64,000 nucleotides of DNA from Adenophora triphylla var. japonica (Eukaryota > Streptophyta > Magnoliopsida > Asterales > Campanulaceae): assembly GCA_022495995.1 (NCBI GenBank), contig JAFEMH010000166.1:638001-702000 (forward strand), read 5' to 3'. Below, piece after piece: positions 21,980 through 33,397 of this stretch (positions are counted from its first letter, which is position 1; each line of letters begins with the position of its first letter). Position numbers and translations under genes: made by a program. The notes below the pieces were generated by a model that made no database searches, had not been told where the DNA came from, and saw only the letters and a list, made by a program, of their open reading frames with translations.

Positions 21980-23685
21980 TGTAAGTACCCAAATCTGGCT
22001 CATGCCTTCCGGTTAAACTTTCCGGCAATTTCGGTAAGTTTTCCGGTAATTTCCCGAACCTTCCTAGTGTTCCGGAAATATTCCGGAACTGTTCCAAATT
22101 AATTAAGGGCTGAAAGGGAGGCTTATCCATTAAGAAACACATTTTTCTTAATTGGGAGGAAAGTTCTAGAATTTGCCACCTTGCATGTTTCTAGAAATGC
22201 TGAGTTATTGTGGATAATGCCGCACGGCTGCATTAGCCAAAGACCTCCAGCCGCACGGCTTCATTCGCTCTTCCCAGACTGCCTATAAATAGAGCCCTCC
22301 TCTACCCATTTTAATCATCAACAAAAAATACAATATCACCACAATACGAAGAAGACACTCCAAGAAGCTGCTGGAAGTTCAAGAAGGTGAAGAAGAAAGC
22401 CAAGAAGCTCCCCCTCCCTCCTCCTTGAAGATCCAAGATCGATCCTTCCTCCTAGCTCCACCCCCAAAGAAGAAGAGGCCACCATTGGTAACCTCTCACG
22501 CCCTAACTTTGCATCCTAATTGCTCTATATGAATTAATTTGCTCATTGCATTCATATATTGTTACTATCTTTGCTTGGGACTTGGTAGTTTAAAGATCAT
22601 ATCATCCCCCTTCCCCCTTTGCATGCATTAGGCATCCCTTGCCATTAAAGATGTAATCTTCATATATAAAGGTGCATCCTTTGCACCTAAAAATCCCATT
22701 TTTACATAAAAATATCATCTTTATGCATCATTTGCATATAACAATCAAGTCTTTATCATAAAAATGCATCCTTTGCACATAAAATCCTTTTTCATGCATC
22801 CTTTGCATTTAAGATCATATCTTTATCCTAAATTAGCATCCTATGCTTTTCAAAATGCAATCTTTATGCATCCTTTGCATATTTGAATCCCAATTTCTTC
22901 ATAAAAATGCATCCTTTGCATAAAAATCATGTCTTTACACAAAAAATGCATCCTTTGCAATAAAGATCACCTCTTTAAATCAAATGCATCCTTTGCAACC
23001 CAAAATGTCATCTTTTCACTAAAAATGTCACTTTTACATGCATTTCCCCATGTCCCTATTAGCAACCTCGAAACGGACCGGTGTAAAGATCCTATCTTTA
23101 CATCGTTTCTTCCATAAAGGTTTCATGATCTCTTTAGAAAGGGACAACCTTGAACCCTATATCTCCAATTATCGCTTAAGACGAGTATGAAGCATCTATA
23201 TGAGCTCGACCGTCTTAAAGCGTAGGATTGATGGGCTAAGGACCCTCCTTTTCTAAAGAACCTCATCTTTGACTATAAAGAGAGTCATTCTCTCGATCAC
23301 GCAAGTCACGAGGTTAAAAAGCGATGATCACAAGTCCAAGATGAGGACGGGATCAAAATCCCGAATACATAAAATCCAATAAATCCCGAGCGACAACCAA
23401 TAAATGGTTTGTACGTCCGGAAGACAACGTGGAACACCCCCCTCTTTTCAACACATGCACACAAGAAAGCACGGTTAATGGAATCTTGGGAGACTTGCTC
23501 CGTGGCAAGGCACCTTGGGTGAACGACGATCCGTTCTTCCCAAGGGGTAACTTAACCTCCGAACCCATAAAAAACCTTTTTTTCAAAGTTTTGAGGTAAT
23601 CAAAATGGCGTGGCGACTCCGTTTTTCAAATTAAACTGGATGTCTTCAAACTCGCGTGAATCCAAAATTTGGGCACACATTCACA
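21980..23685 (+). repeat. Gypsy element 5' LTR
   Basis: TGTAAGTACCC...ACATTCACA. A TATA box (ctataaata, 22283-22291) is preceded by two copies of a 19-bp motif at 22219 and 22250. From about 22665 to 23010 the sequence is a degenerate series of atgcatcctttgcat words alternating with ataaagatc. The two LTRs differ at only a few positions, so the insertion is fairly recent. Confidence 0.95.
22219..22291 (+). promoter_or_regulatory. U3 module: paired 19-bp motif plus TATA box
   Basis: The motif gccgcacggcttcattcgc (variants) starts at 22219 and 22250, 31 bp apart, with ctataaata at 22283. The same pair is in the 3' LTR (40276, 40307). Similar pairs lie upstream of both antisense ORFs. Confidence 0.55.
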
Positions 23686-23686
23686 G

Positions 23687-23706
23687 TTTGGCGACTCCGC
23701 TGGGGA
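23687..23706 (+). promoter_or_regulatory. Gypsy element primer-binding site
   Basis: tttggcgactccgctgggga starts two bases after the 5' LTR. It matches the primer-site type described for Ogre/Tat elements (complement of a tRNA-Arg 3' end). The tRNA identity is from memory and should be checked. Confidence 0.7.
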
Positions 23707-25431
23707 CTTCCCAAAGGAGAAAAGCTTTCATTTTTAAACGATGCCTGGTATATAGGTGAAAACCACTAACCTTTCTGTATCGCTCCCTAACCCGGGGCTT
23801 GGGATAAACGGTGGTTTAACAATCCCACGTACCGGTATCACTTTTCAAAAAAAAAAAAAAGTAAAAGAAAGCTTTTCCCTTTGAGCGGGTTAGACTTCCG
23901 TCGCTGATTTCATTTATCGTGCTTGCTTTCTTTACCTTGCATTGCATCATTTGCATCTTGGAATCTGTGCATACTTTGAACGGGAAACAACCCGAAAAAT
24001 AGCAAAGGAGTGGAACCTGAAAAATTGATCCATGCAGTCGTACGGCTCAATCCTCCTTGGAGTTACGGCGGACGGCCTCGGTGGCAATTCCACCGAGAAA
24101 AAAAATTGAGGTTAATCGGCGATCCTAGCGACTTGGGGCTACTCAGTTCCTAGACTGACTGGAGCTCCCAGAAAATTTGCGTGCTTATCTGCTGCATTCT
24201 CCCCATCCCAAAAAAAAAAATCATTCCTTTAAAACACATTTATGAAAATCTCTGTTTTAACTCAAAAAAAGGAACATTTTTAGGAGACCGCACACTACGC
24301 GCACCTGATATATCTTGTACACTTTGCACGCACGTCCTTCAAACCCGGGGTGGTTCCAGCTGCAGTCACGGACAGCCTTACGATGCTCCCGGGCGCGCAC
24401 GGAATCATTCCAACCTCCCCATGGCAGCCAGTGTCGACCAATGCACGGTGTGTCACACGTTTCAAAACCGTGACTTTTTTTGGTTGGTTTTTGGTCTAGT
24501 CCGTGTCATATAGCCCAGTTGCATACCCTCGTAAAGGTCAAGCCTTAGTTCATAACGGAAGTCAAGGTCTCTCGCTCAAGCGAAACCCTGCCAAAATTCC
24601 GACAAGGAAAAATTGGTAGAACCTTGACTCCGACATTGACTTTGAACTTGACCTGCACGGAATGCGTAAGAGTCGAGACCGAGTCTTTGCCAAGAAAAGT
24701 CCAAAGATCTTTCGCTCAAGCGAAGCTCTGCCAAAATTCCGACAAGGAAAAATTGGCAAGATCTTGACCCGGCATTGACTTCGATTCTGACTCACGCACT
24801 GCGTATGCAACGAAGTTCAATGTGACATCGCGTCATCCGGCTTTTAACGCCCGACCCATGCCTATTATCTTCTCGGACATTACCGAAAAGTCGAAACGTC
24901 AATCGCGCAAGCGAAATTCTGCCGAAATTCAATCAAGGCTGAAAGACGAGACTTTCCGTGTGCCTTGACCATAATTCGCATCGCTCGTGCGTTGAAAGTT
25001 CCTATGACCCGCTAGACCCGTTAGGAGCGTTCTTTACTCTCGGTCGGTGGGATCCGCGTGTCCTATAGGACCCTCGCCCGGGGCTGTCCACCCTGGGAGG
25101 TCAAAATACAGGTGGAATACGAGGGGCTTATAGACGTAGTGACGGAACCCACTGATCCAGGATCTAGAGTAGTTGCGAAAAAGAAGGGCAAATCCCCTTT
25201 TCCAACCAAATAGAAATTAATAAAAGACGTTGTTTTAAGTAAACTGGAAGATTCTTAATTTGCATATTGCTTGAGCCTTCAGCCTAAACACCTACCCCGA
25301 GTCTAAACCTCTCCTATCCCTTTCTCGCAGCGAGAAAGAATTGGGTGAAAACACCGGTACAGCAGTTTGTCGGCACAAAGATCTCAAGTAACCCATTAAA
25401 ATCTTCAAGTCTCAGTTTTCCCAGTGTCAAA
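23707..25431 (+). other. Gypsy element leader with hairpin-containing direct repeats
   Basis: A long untranslated leader. Three related units of about 150 bp (about 24560, 24712, 24898) each start with a small hairpin (tcgctcaagcga or tcgcgcaagcga) followed by ctgccaaaattccgacaagg. Open frames in the region do not resemble proteins. Confidence 0.5.
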
Positions 25432-26384
25432 ATGGCCAACGTGGTAGTCAACAATGGTAATGACCAAGTAGTCGGAGAGGCCATCCCAGTTCAACCCAAG
25501 CCCCATATATGGTATGATGTATGCGGGTGAGGATTGTCCTGGAATACGAGTATCAAGAATGGATTAATGAAGACTCTCCTTCAAGAAAGAAGAAGAAGAG
25601 GAAGTCTACGCGGCGAGAAATTAAAAAGAAAGGTATGGCCAGGAAACAAGAGCGTCGGAACTACTAGGAGCCTTCCGCAAGTTCGATTACTACGTCGGTT
25701 ATGCCAAAGAGCCCGCCAAGGAGCCCATCATTCAAAGCACGATCCGGCTGACATCCCCGTGATCGGTGACCCTCTTGAAAGCGAGAGAATTCCGGGTCGT
25801 TGCCATCATAAAGTTCAATGAGAAGTTAACGGATCTAGAAACGAGAATACGAAAGCCTATTGAATACGTAGCCGGTCAAGGAAGAATTAAGATCCCTTCG
25901 AAGAAGACTTCATCGGCATTATCCGAGGCCAACCCTCCGTTGGCTATACTGACAAGGTCGTGGTGTCCAAGATCAGTAAAGAGAAAATGAGTTATCAGCA
26001 GTGCATTGACAAGATGAGTCAGACTCTTCAGTCAATGAGCCCAGTTGTCACGGACGAGCTCGCCGAGAGATTGCATCAAGCTACTCTAGCTCCCCTCACC
26101 ATCTTTCCACGGTACCGGCCTGTCAATGATTTTCGGCAAGTTTTTGATCAATTTGAAGTCTCCAACTTTCTGAAGAATGCTGGCAAGACTGCTACTCCCC
26201 AGGGCAACTGCAAGAAGGAGTGAGATCCCGGTCCAATCCTTGTCAAACACCCTCGAGTCAATAAGTAGTGTAGGGTCCAGAGTCAGTAGAGTCAGGATTC
26301 TTTGAATTCCAGTCCTCTGAGTCATCCGAAGGCCTCACGCCTGAGGACTATCAAAATGTAATCGATGTCATCTTTCCCTTTGCT
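25432..26384 (+). pseudogene. Gypsy element gag/protease region, degraded
   Basis: A start at 25432 gives MANVVVNNGNDQVVGEAIPV, soon stopped at 25528. Later frames (25534-25821, 25766-25990, 25960-26223) are short, basic and in different phases. I see no intact zinc knuckle or protease DTG motif. The position between leader and RT makes this the gag-pro region. Confidence 0.55.
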
Positions 26385-27137
26385 TTGAATGAAATGACAG
26401 ATCTTTCTGATTATCCCCTTATTGCCAACTTAACAAATGATAAATTAACTCAAAACTTAACAACAGTTAATAATGAATCATTTGAACAAGATGCAAACAC
26501 ACTAAATGAACAATACATTAAAGAAATCTTTAAGCGAGGTTACGAGAAAAGAGGAAAACCGGGTCAGTGCCGAGGAGGTTTTGACAAGTGTGAACTTGGT
26601 GCTGTCGAGGAACCTAAAGAGACACAGATCGAAAACTTCTTCCAGGGGTTGAACGGGACGGGCGATCGATCGATGCTCGAGAGAATACGCCGACGTCTTC
26701 GCGTGGTCGTACAAGGATATGTCGGGGCTAGACGGTTGATAGTGGAGCACGGGATCCCTCTAGCACCGGATGCTAAGCCGCAGCGAAAGTGAGGAAAATC
26801 AAGCCGAGTGGTCTCTACGGGTCAAAGAAGAAATTGAGAAGCTACTGCGGGTAGGATTCATCGAGTCATCGAATATCCGACATGGTTGTCCAATATTGTG
26901 ACCATCACCAAGGCCAATGGGAAGGTGCACCGCCTTTGTGTGGATTTCAGAGATCCGAACAAGGCCGGCCCAAAGATGATTACCCCTTGCCAAACATAGG
27001 CATCATGGTGGACTCCATCGCCAACTACGAAGTCAAATCCTTCGTTGATGGCTTTGCGAGCTACAACCGAGATCAAAATGGCCGAAGAAGACCAAGAAAA
27101 GATGTACCTTCACCACACCTGTGGGAACTTGCCTATA

Positions 27138-27652
27138 TGTTGGGATTTGGATCCTAAACATACAAGGAAAAGGGGGACTAAGTCGGAGGGATTTGTTGAG
27201 GTCAAAAAGGAGTTCAAACCTGAGAAGGAGGCGAGCAGCGCCAGGCGGGCGCCTCATCTGGCCGAGGCGGGCGCCTCAAGGGCCGAGGCTGTGGCCGAGG
27301 TCCTTCCTTCGCGAGGCGAGCGTATGGAGGGCTTGGGGCGGGCGCCTCAAGCATGGCCGAGATTCTGGGTTTAATTTGTTTCCTTTGTTGATTAGAATTC
27401 TTCTTAAAATAGATTTAGGGTTTCCTTGTAACTATATAAGCATAATTTCGGCCTAGAACACATTAGAGCAACATATTAGAGAGACTAATAACATATTGGC
27501 TTGGCAATTGCCCCCGGACGTAGTTCACGAGTTGGTGAATGAACCGGGTAAACAACTCTTGTGTTCTTGTGTGTGATTGTTTTTTTCTTGTACGTGTGGG
27601 TGTGTTGATTTCTTTGTCTTGATTGCAAACGGAGAGCACCAATTTCACAACA
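27138..27652 (+). repeat. Nested Copia-type element, 5' LTR
   Basis: TGTTGGGA...CACAACA. It contains GC-rich ggcgggcgcctca repeats at about 27240-27350. It is nearly identical to 30153-30667, so insertion is recent. Confidence 0.95.
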
Positions 27653-27747
27653 ACTGGTATCAGAGCCTGGTTTGGTGGATTCAAAATTCTTTCATTAGTT
27701 GATTAATTTTGAATCGCGTTCTTGGGGATTTTGGTGAAGCAGTCAAG

Positions 27748-28673
27748 ATGAAGACCCAAATCGAGAAATTCAGCGGTGTGAATTTTACGTTTTGGAAGAC
27801 AAGGATTGAAGATTACCTTTATTGTAAGGATCTTCATAAGCCCTTGAAGGAGAAGCCCGAAGACATGACACAAGGAGAATGGGAGATCTTGGATCGGAAG
27901 GCGTTAGGAGCGGTAAGGAGTGCCCTAACCGACGACGTTGCACGGAACGCTATGGAGGCCAAGACAACGGTGGAGTTGCTACAAACGCTGTCGGACATGT
28001 ATGAGAAGCCGTCGAATATCAATAAGGTGCATTTGATAAAGAGGTTTGCGAATGCGAAGATGTCGAGAGGGCGACGGCGGCAAGTCATATCGGCAATTTC
28101 AAAGGTATGGTGGACCGATTGAAAAGTGTTGATATTACTTTCTCCGATGAAGTGCTAGCTTGTTTTCTTCTAAAATCGTTGCACGATAGTTGGGAGGTTC
28201 TTGTCACAACGATTAGTACGTCGAAAATGGCATTGGTGTATACGGAGGTTAGAGATCTCGTCTGCAGAGGAGTTGCGAAGGAAGGAGAAAAGGGGAGAAT
28301 CGTCAGTAGATGGGGCTGCGCTTAGGGTGGAGAGAAAAGGGGTGGACCTAAGGGGAAAAAGGTCAAGTGCTACAATTGTGGTGAATTGGGGCATATCGGT
28401 TATGATTGTCCAGGGAAAAGTGGTGGTACGCGCGTGGTGGATGATGGTGGTGATGTATTAATCCTAGGGGAGGAGCTTGATCAGTGAAGATTGGGTGTTG
28501 GATTACGGAGCTTCTTGTCATGCTAGTGGGGATGCGGGATCAATGAGGCGTTCTACAAAGCGAGATTTCGGGGTTCTCTATCTTGGTGATGGTCAACCAT
28601 TGAAGGTCAAAGGTAAGGGGGATGTAATGATGAAGACACCTAATGGGGCTGTTTTACATCTACACGACGTGAT
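27748..28673 (+). pseudogene. Nested element gag and protease, first (forward) copy
   Basis: Gag starts at 27748 with MKTQIEKFSGVNFTFWKTRI and continues to QTLSDMYEKPSNINKVHLIK (Copia UBN2-type). It frameshifts at about 28070-28110, giving LKSVDITFSDEVLACFLLKS in another frame. Next come the zinc knuckle CYNCGELGHIGYDCP (28370-28410) and the protease start WVLDYGASCHASGDAGS (28490). The catalytic D-S-G of the family reads D-Y-G here. The copy ends at 28673 in the turn of a large inverted repeat. Confidence 0.8.
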
Positions 28674-29205
28674 GTAAAACAGCCCCATTAGGTGTCTTCA
28701 TCATTACATCCCCCTTACCTTTGACCTTCAATGGTTGACCATCACCAAGATAGAGAACCCCGAAATCTCCGGTTTTGTAACGCCTCATTGATCCCGCATC
28801 CCCACTAGCATGACAAGAAGCTCCAATCCAACACCCAATCTTCACCCGGCCTCCTCCTAGGATTAATACATCACCACCATCATCCGCGTGCGCACCACCA
28901 CTTTTTCCCAATCATAATCGATATGCCCCAATTCACCACAATTGTAGCACTTGACCTTTTTCCCCTTAGGTCCACCCCTTTTCTCTCCACCCTAAGTGCG
29001 GCCCATCTACGCGATTCTCCCCTTTTCTCCTTCCTTCGCAACTCCTCTTGCAGGACGAGATCTCTAACCTCCGTATACACCAATGTCGTTTTCGACGTAC
29101 TAATCGTTGTGACAGTAACCTCCCAACTATCAGGCAACGATTTTAGAAGAAAACAAGCTAGCACTTCATCGGAGAAAGTAATATCAACACTTTTCAATTG
29201 GTCCC
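28674..29205 (-). repeat. Inverted copy of the nested element gag-protease
   Basis: On the minus strand this reads the same gag end, zinc-knuckle and protease sequence as 28110-28673, with scattered differences. The turn (ctacacgacgtgatg) is only about 15 bp, so the two arms of over 500 bp form a nearly perfect foldback. Confidence 0.9.
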
Positions 29206-30000
29206 TAAGGGGAAAAAGGTCAAGTGCTACAATTGTGGTGAATTGGGGCATATCAGTTATGATTGTCCGGGAAAAAGTGGTGGTGCGCACGTGGTGGATG
29301 ATGGTGGTGATGTATTAATCCTAGGGGAGGAGCAGTCGGGTGAAGATTGGGTGTTGGATTCTGGAGCTTCTTGTCATGCTAGTGGGGATGCAGGATCAAT
29401 GAGGCGTTACAAAACCGGAGATTTCGGGGTTCTCTATCTTGGTGATGGTCAACAATTGAAGGTCAAAGGTAAGGGGGATGTAATGATGAAGACACCTAAT
29501 GGGGCTGTTTTACATCTACACGACGTGATGCATGTTCCGGATTTGAGGAGGAGGGTGATTTCTGTAGGACAACTTGACAGTGAAGGGTATGGTGTTTCTT
29601 TCATTGGTGGGTCTTGGGAAGTCACAAAAGGGGCTAAGGTGTTGGCTCATGGGGTTAAGGGGAAGACGTTGTACTCTACCTACAATGTCGCTTTTCGTTC
29701 CGGTGGGAGCAAGAGGCTTAAGAACCGGCCTGTTGGTGTAAAGGGGAGACATCAAGAAACGGTATGTTGGGGAGGACACAAAGTTGATCAACGCGGTGTG
29801 GATGTCCAAGGGCCCTAACAGAGCGGATTCGGACCAAGAACGAGTCGATGCAAGAAACAAGGTGTGTCCAAGTTTCAAGGGAGGCATTGCGAGGAAGGTG
29901 GGTGCGGAGGGAGAAGGCGAAGTTAGACTTGCGGGGAGAAATCAAGGTAGAAGGCGGATTTGGGGAGGCAAGAACGATCTAACACGGGGAGGTTGAAACG
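29198..30000 (+). pseudogene. Nested element zinc knuckle and protease, second forward copy, and tail
   Basis: It restarts at the zinc knuckle (CYNCGELGHISYDCP), then WVLDSGASCHASGDAGS with the expected D-S-G, and continues past the foldback into HVPDLRRRVISVGQLDSEGY. After about 29760 the sequence no longer resembles Copia pol. Sequence to the 3' LTR is non-coding. The whole integrase-RT-RNase H part is absent. Confidence 0.8.
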
Positions 30001-30152
30001 TCGCTTGGTTTCAACTCGCCTTAGTACTTGAGGAGAGGTGAGGTAGTGTCAAGCCAATATGGATGAGGGGGAAATGTGTTCGAAGGTCATTACTCCGTGG
30101 TGGGAGTTGATGGGTGATTCTATGTTTGTTAGTTTAGTCTCCGGTGGGAGAT

Positions 30153-30667
30153 TGTTGGGATTTGGATCCTAAACATACAAGGAAAAAGGGGGACTAAGTC
30201 GGAGGGATTTGTTGAGGTCAAAAAGGAGTTCAAACCGGAGAAGGAGCGAGCGGCGCCGGGCGGGCGCCTCATCTGGCCGAGGCGGGCGCCTCAAGGGCCG
30301 AGGCTGTGGCCGAGGTCCTTCCTTCGCGAGGCGGGCGCATGGAGGGCTTGGGGCGGGCGCCTCAAGCATGGCCGAGATTCTGGGTTTGATTTGTTTCCTT
30401 TGTTGATTAGAATTCTTCTTAAAATAGATTTAGGGTTTCCTTGTAACTATATAAGCATAATTTCGGCCTAGAACACATTAGAGCAACATATTAGAGAGAC
30501 TAATAACATATTGGCTTGGCAATTGCCCCCGGACGTAGTTCACGAGTTGGTGAATGAACCGGGTAAACAACTCTTGTGTTCTTGTGTGTGATTGTTTCTT
30601 TCTTGTACGTGTGGGTGTGTTGATTTCTTTGTCTTGATTGCAAACGGAGAGCACCAATTTCACAACA
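30153..30667 (+). repeat. Nested Copia-type element, 3' LTR
   Basis: Matches 27138-27652 at almost every position. Small differences lie in the GC-rich segment. Confidence 0.95.
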
Positions 30668-31159
30668 CTATACAGTAATGCCATTTGGAACGCCGGGGCT
30701 ACTTATCAAAGGGCAGCGACCGCGCTTTTCCATGACATGATCCACAAGGAGATTGAGGTTTACGTAGACGACATGATAATCCACTCCAAAGGCGAGGATG
30801 GGCAGCACTTTTGTTGACCTGCGGAAGTTCTTTGAGAGGCTGAGACAACATTCCATGAGACTAAACCCTGCCAAATGCACCTTCGGAGTGACAAGGGGAA
30901 AAGTGCTTGGGTATATAGTCACGGAGCGGGGTATCGAAGTTGACCCCCGAGAGATCAAAGCCATTATGGATATGAGGCCACCTCGAACCCAGACAGAAGT
31001 CAAGAGCTTTATGGGGAAGTTGCAGTACATCAGCCGTTTTGTCAATCAGTTGACCACTATGTGCGAGCCCATCTTCAAGCTCATAAAGAAGAATGTAGAC
31101 ACAGAATGGACCGAAGAATGCCAGGATGCCTTTGACCAGATTAAGGCATACTTGGTACA

Positions 31160-32100
31160 TCCTCCGGTGCTATGCCCCCCCACATAGACAGAAACCTCTT
31201 ACGCTCTATCTTACGTCACATCGATACGGCGGTTGGGGCTATGCTTGCTCGGGAGAAGAAAGACTCTCGGGTAGAGAATGCCATTTACTTTGTCACCGAA
31301 AGGCAGTGGGAAGTGAGCTCAATTACTCGGCATGTGAAAAAGACTTGTGCGGGAGGTGCAGGTAGTCGGCAAGTTGAAGCATTATATGCGAAGCCCACCC
31401 CGTGAATTTGGTCTCAAAAATGGACCCCATCAAATACATCTTTGATAAGCCTTCCCTCTCGATGCGTCTAGCAAAGTGGTCCTTCTTCTTAGCAGAGTAC
31501 GACATCAACTATGTGACCAGAAAAGCCATCAAAGGCCAAGCATTGTCAGACCACCTGGCAAATTTTCCCGATAATGAGGACCGTGGGCACTGAACCCCAA
31601 TTCCCAGATGAAGGAATCTTCGTGGTTGAGCCCGAGAACCGGTGGCAGTTATTCTTTGACGGAGCTGCTAACAAAAGAGGAAACGGCGCCGGGATGCTAC
31701 TGGTCAATCCGAAAGATGAGCACACGCCAATAGCCCTCAAGTTGAACTTCCTGCCACGAACAATGTCGCCAGAGTACGAAGCTTGCATTGCTTTGGTTTG
31801 GAGGCCGCCTTAGAAAGGAATGTCAAGGAGCTCGAAGTTTACGGAGACTCGGCCACGATCATCAACCAGGTTTCCAACAAATGGAAGACTGTGGACCCTA
31901 ATCTGCAGCGGTATCATGCCCATATGGAGGAGTTGACTGGACAGTTCAGAGAAGTGACTTTCCACTACTTGCCAAGGAAAAAAAAACAGATTCGCAGATG
32001 CCCTAGCTACTCTAGCCTCATTGGTAGAGATCCCCGAGGGAAAAGCCATAAAACCCTTCCGAGTGGGTAGAAGAGAAGCCCCGGCCTTCGTTGTGAAGTA
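31160..32100 (+). pseudogene. Gypsy element tandem RNase H domains
   Basis: The first domain, 31160-31590, reads DTAVGAMLAREKKDSRVENA, then LVSKMDPIKYIFDKPSLSMR and GQALSDHLANFP in alternating frames. It is the usual Ty3/Gypsy RNase H. The second, about 31600-32100, reads WQLFFDGAANKRGNGAGMLL, MSPEYEACIA, and VYGDSATIINQVSNKW. It has the archaeal-type RNase H pattern with conserved D and E residues. Having both is a hallmark of the Tat clade. One frameshift lies at about 31810 in the second domain and others lie in the first. Confidence 0.85.
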
Positions 32101-33397
32101 GACACAGGACCCGAGCCTATAAAGGAACCACAGTACAATCAAATTTACCGGTTCCTCAAAGATAGAGAGTCGGCTTTCAAAGACGAAGAAGGTAGACCAA
32201 AAGAAGGTGTCGAGCCAAGAGCTTACAAGCCACGAAAAGGTTGGCCTCCCATTATGTCATTCTAGGAGGCAACTTTGTACAAGAAGCGGTACCAAGGACC
32301 ACTCCTCTTGTGCGTCACTCAAGAAAGGGCCAAAGAGTTGATGACTGAAGTCCACAATGGTCCCTGCGGTCCTCATATGAATGCCGCAGCCACGATGCAA
32401 GTCATCCTCGAGAATGTGTTACTACTTGGATTTCCATGGAAATAGGACCGTGTCCGGCACGTCCGAGCATGCGACAAGTGCCGGCGGTTTGCCAACCTCA
32501 ACCATCTCCCGCCTCATGACCCTTTGCATGACGACTCCTTGGCCGTTTGCAACTTGGGGTATTGACGTGATAGGGAAAATAGCCCCGGCAGGAAGCAATG
32601 GACACGAATTTGTGCTAGTAGCCATCGACTACTTCACCAAGTGGGTAGAGGCCAAGTCCTACAAGGTCCTCACTTCCAGAAAAGTGGCCCAATTCATCAA
32701 AGAAAACATAATGTGAAGATATGGGGTGCCCAATGAGATCATTTCTGATAATGGGTCGCACTTTGAAGGAGACTGCGATAGGTTCTTGTCGAGTTCGAAT
32801 CACTCGCCATAAGTCATCCCCGTACGGACCTCGGACTAACGGAGCCGTGGAAGCCGCTAACAAGACGCTCGAACGGATCATCCGGAAAAATGGCCACCCG
32901 TGGTCGTGATTGGCCCGAAAGCCGCACTTGGCACTCTGGGGCTACGAACGTCTGTCGAAACGGCTACGGGAGAAACTCCTTTTGCCCTAACTTACGGGAT
33001 GGAAGCGGTGTTACCCGGTGGAGTTGGAAATCCCGTCATTAAGGGTCCTCCGAAAACGGTGTCAACGAAGTAGAGTGGTTGCGCGGCCGGCATGATGAGT
33101 TGGCCCCTTGATGAGAGAAGGCTAAAAGCCATGGAACACACTCGAGCCTACCGCAGGCGAATGGCCGAGCGTTTGACAAAAAGGTCGAAGGCCGGAGACA
33201 TCAAAGAGGGTGACTTAGTGTTGAAAGTGAAGCCCCCTACCAGAGACAACCCCCTGGGAAAATGGGAACCCGTTTGGATCGGCCCGTATGTGGTGCAGAA
33301 GATACTATCGGGAGGAGCCATGAAGCTTGCAGACCTGGACAACAATCCCTTTGTCCACCCAGTCAACGGTGATAAGCTCCGAAGGTACTATGTCTAA
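32101..33397 (+). pseudogene. Gypsy element integrase, frameshifted
   Basis: The catalytic core is visible in 32381-32716: TWGIDVIGKIAPAGSNGHEF, VLVAIDYFTKWVEAKSY, then YGVPNEIISDNGSHFE across an in-frame stop at 32714. The glutamate segment (TNGAVEAANKTLERIIRKNG) is in 32721-32909. The C-terminal part at 33092-33397 (LVLKVKPPTRDN, GKWEPVWIGPYVV, NGDKLRRYYV) ends in a stop at 33395, a normal end for this group. The region between contains several frame changes. The zinc-binding N-terminus at about 32280-32500 is scrambled by indels. Confidence 0.88.

Larger units (their letters stand above)
27138..30667 (+). mobile_element. Non-autonomous Copia-type element nested in the Gypsy RT
   Basis: It is flanked by ctata (27133-27137 and 30668-30672). 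The two LTRs are 515 bp each (27138-27652 and 30153-30667). The primer site tggtatcagagc (27655) matches initiator tRNA-Met. The polypurine tract ggtgggag lies just before the 3' LTR. The interior has gag, zinc knuckle and protease sequence but no integrase, RT or RNase H, so it would depend on another element. The gag-protease part is rearranged into three copies. Confidence 0.93.
26385..31190 (+). pseudogene. Gypsy element reverse transcriptase, split by nested element
   Basis: The 5' part (26385-27137) includes the segment before the RT fingers, then GLVRVGF-like and SSNIRHGCP, and CVDFRDPNKAG (RT motif with catalytic D context), DDYPLPNIG and MAEEDQEK, spread over three frames. It is cut at 27137 by the pol-less Copia element. 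The 3' part resumes at 30668 with MPFGTPGA-type sequence, the active site YVDD in EVYVDDMIIHSK, AKCTFGVTRGKVLGYIV and the RT connection (MRPPRTQTEVKSFMGKLQYI). Several indels change frame. Confidence 0.9.

Noticed and set aside
24181..24810. Open frames in the Gypsy leader
   Set aside because: No similarity to gag; they overlap hairpin-headed direct repeats and have no codon pattern.
28660..29290. Separate minus-strand gene
   Set aside because: The minus-strand frames are the inverted copy of the nested element's gag-protease, not an independent gene.
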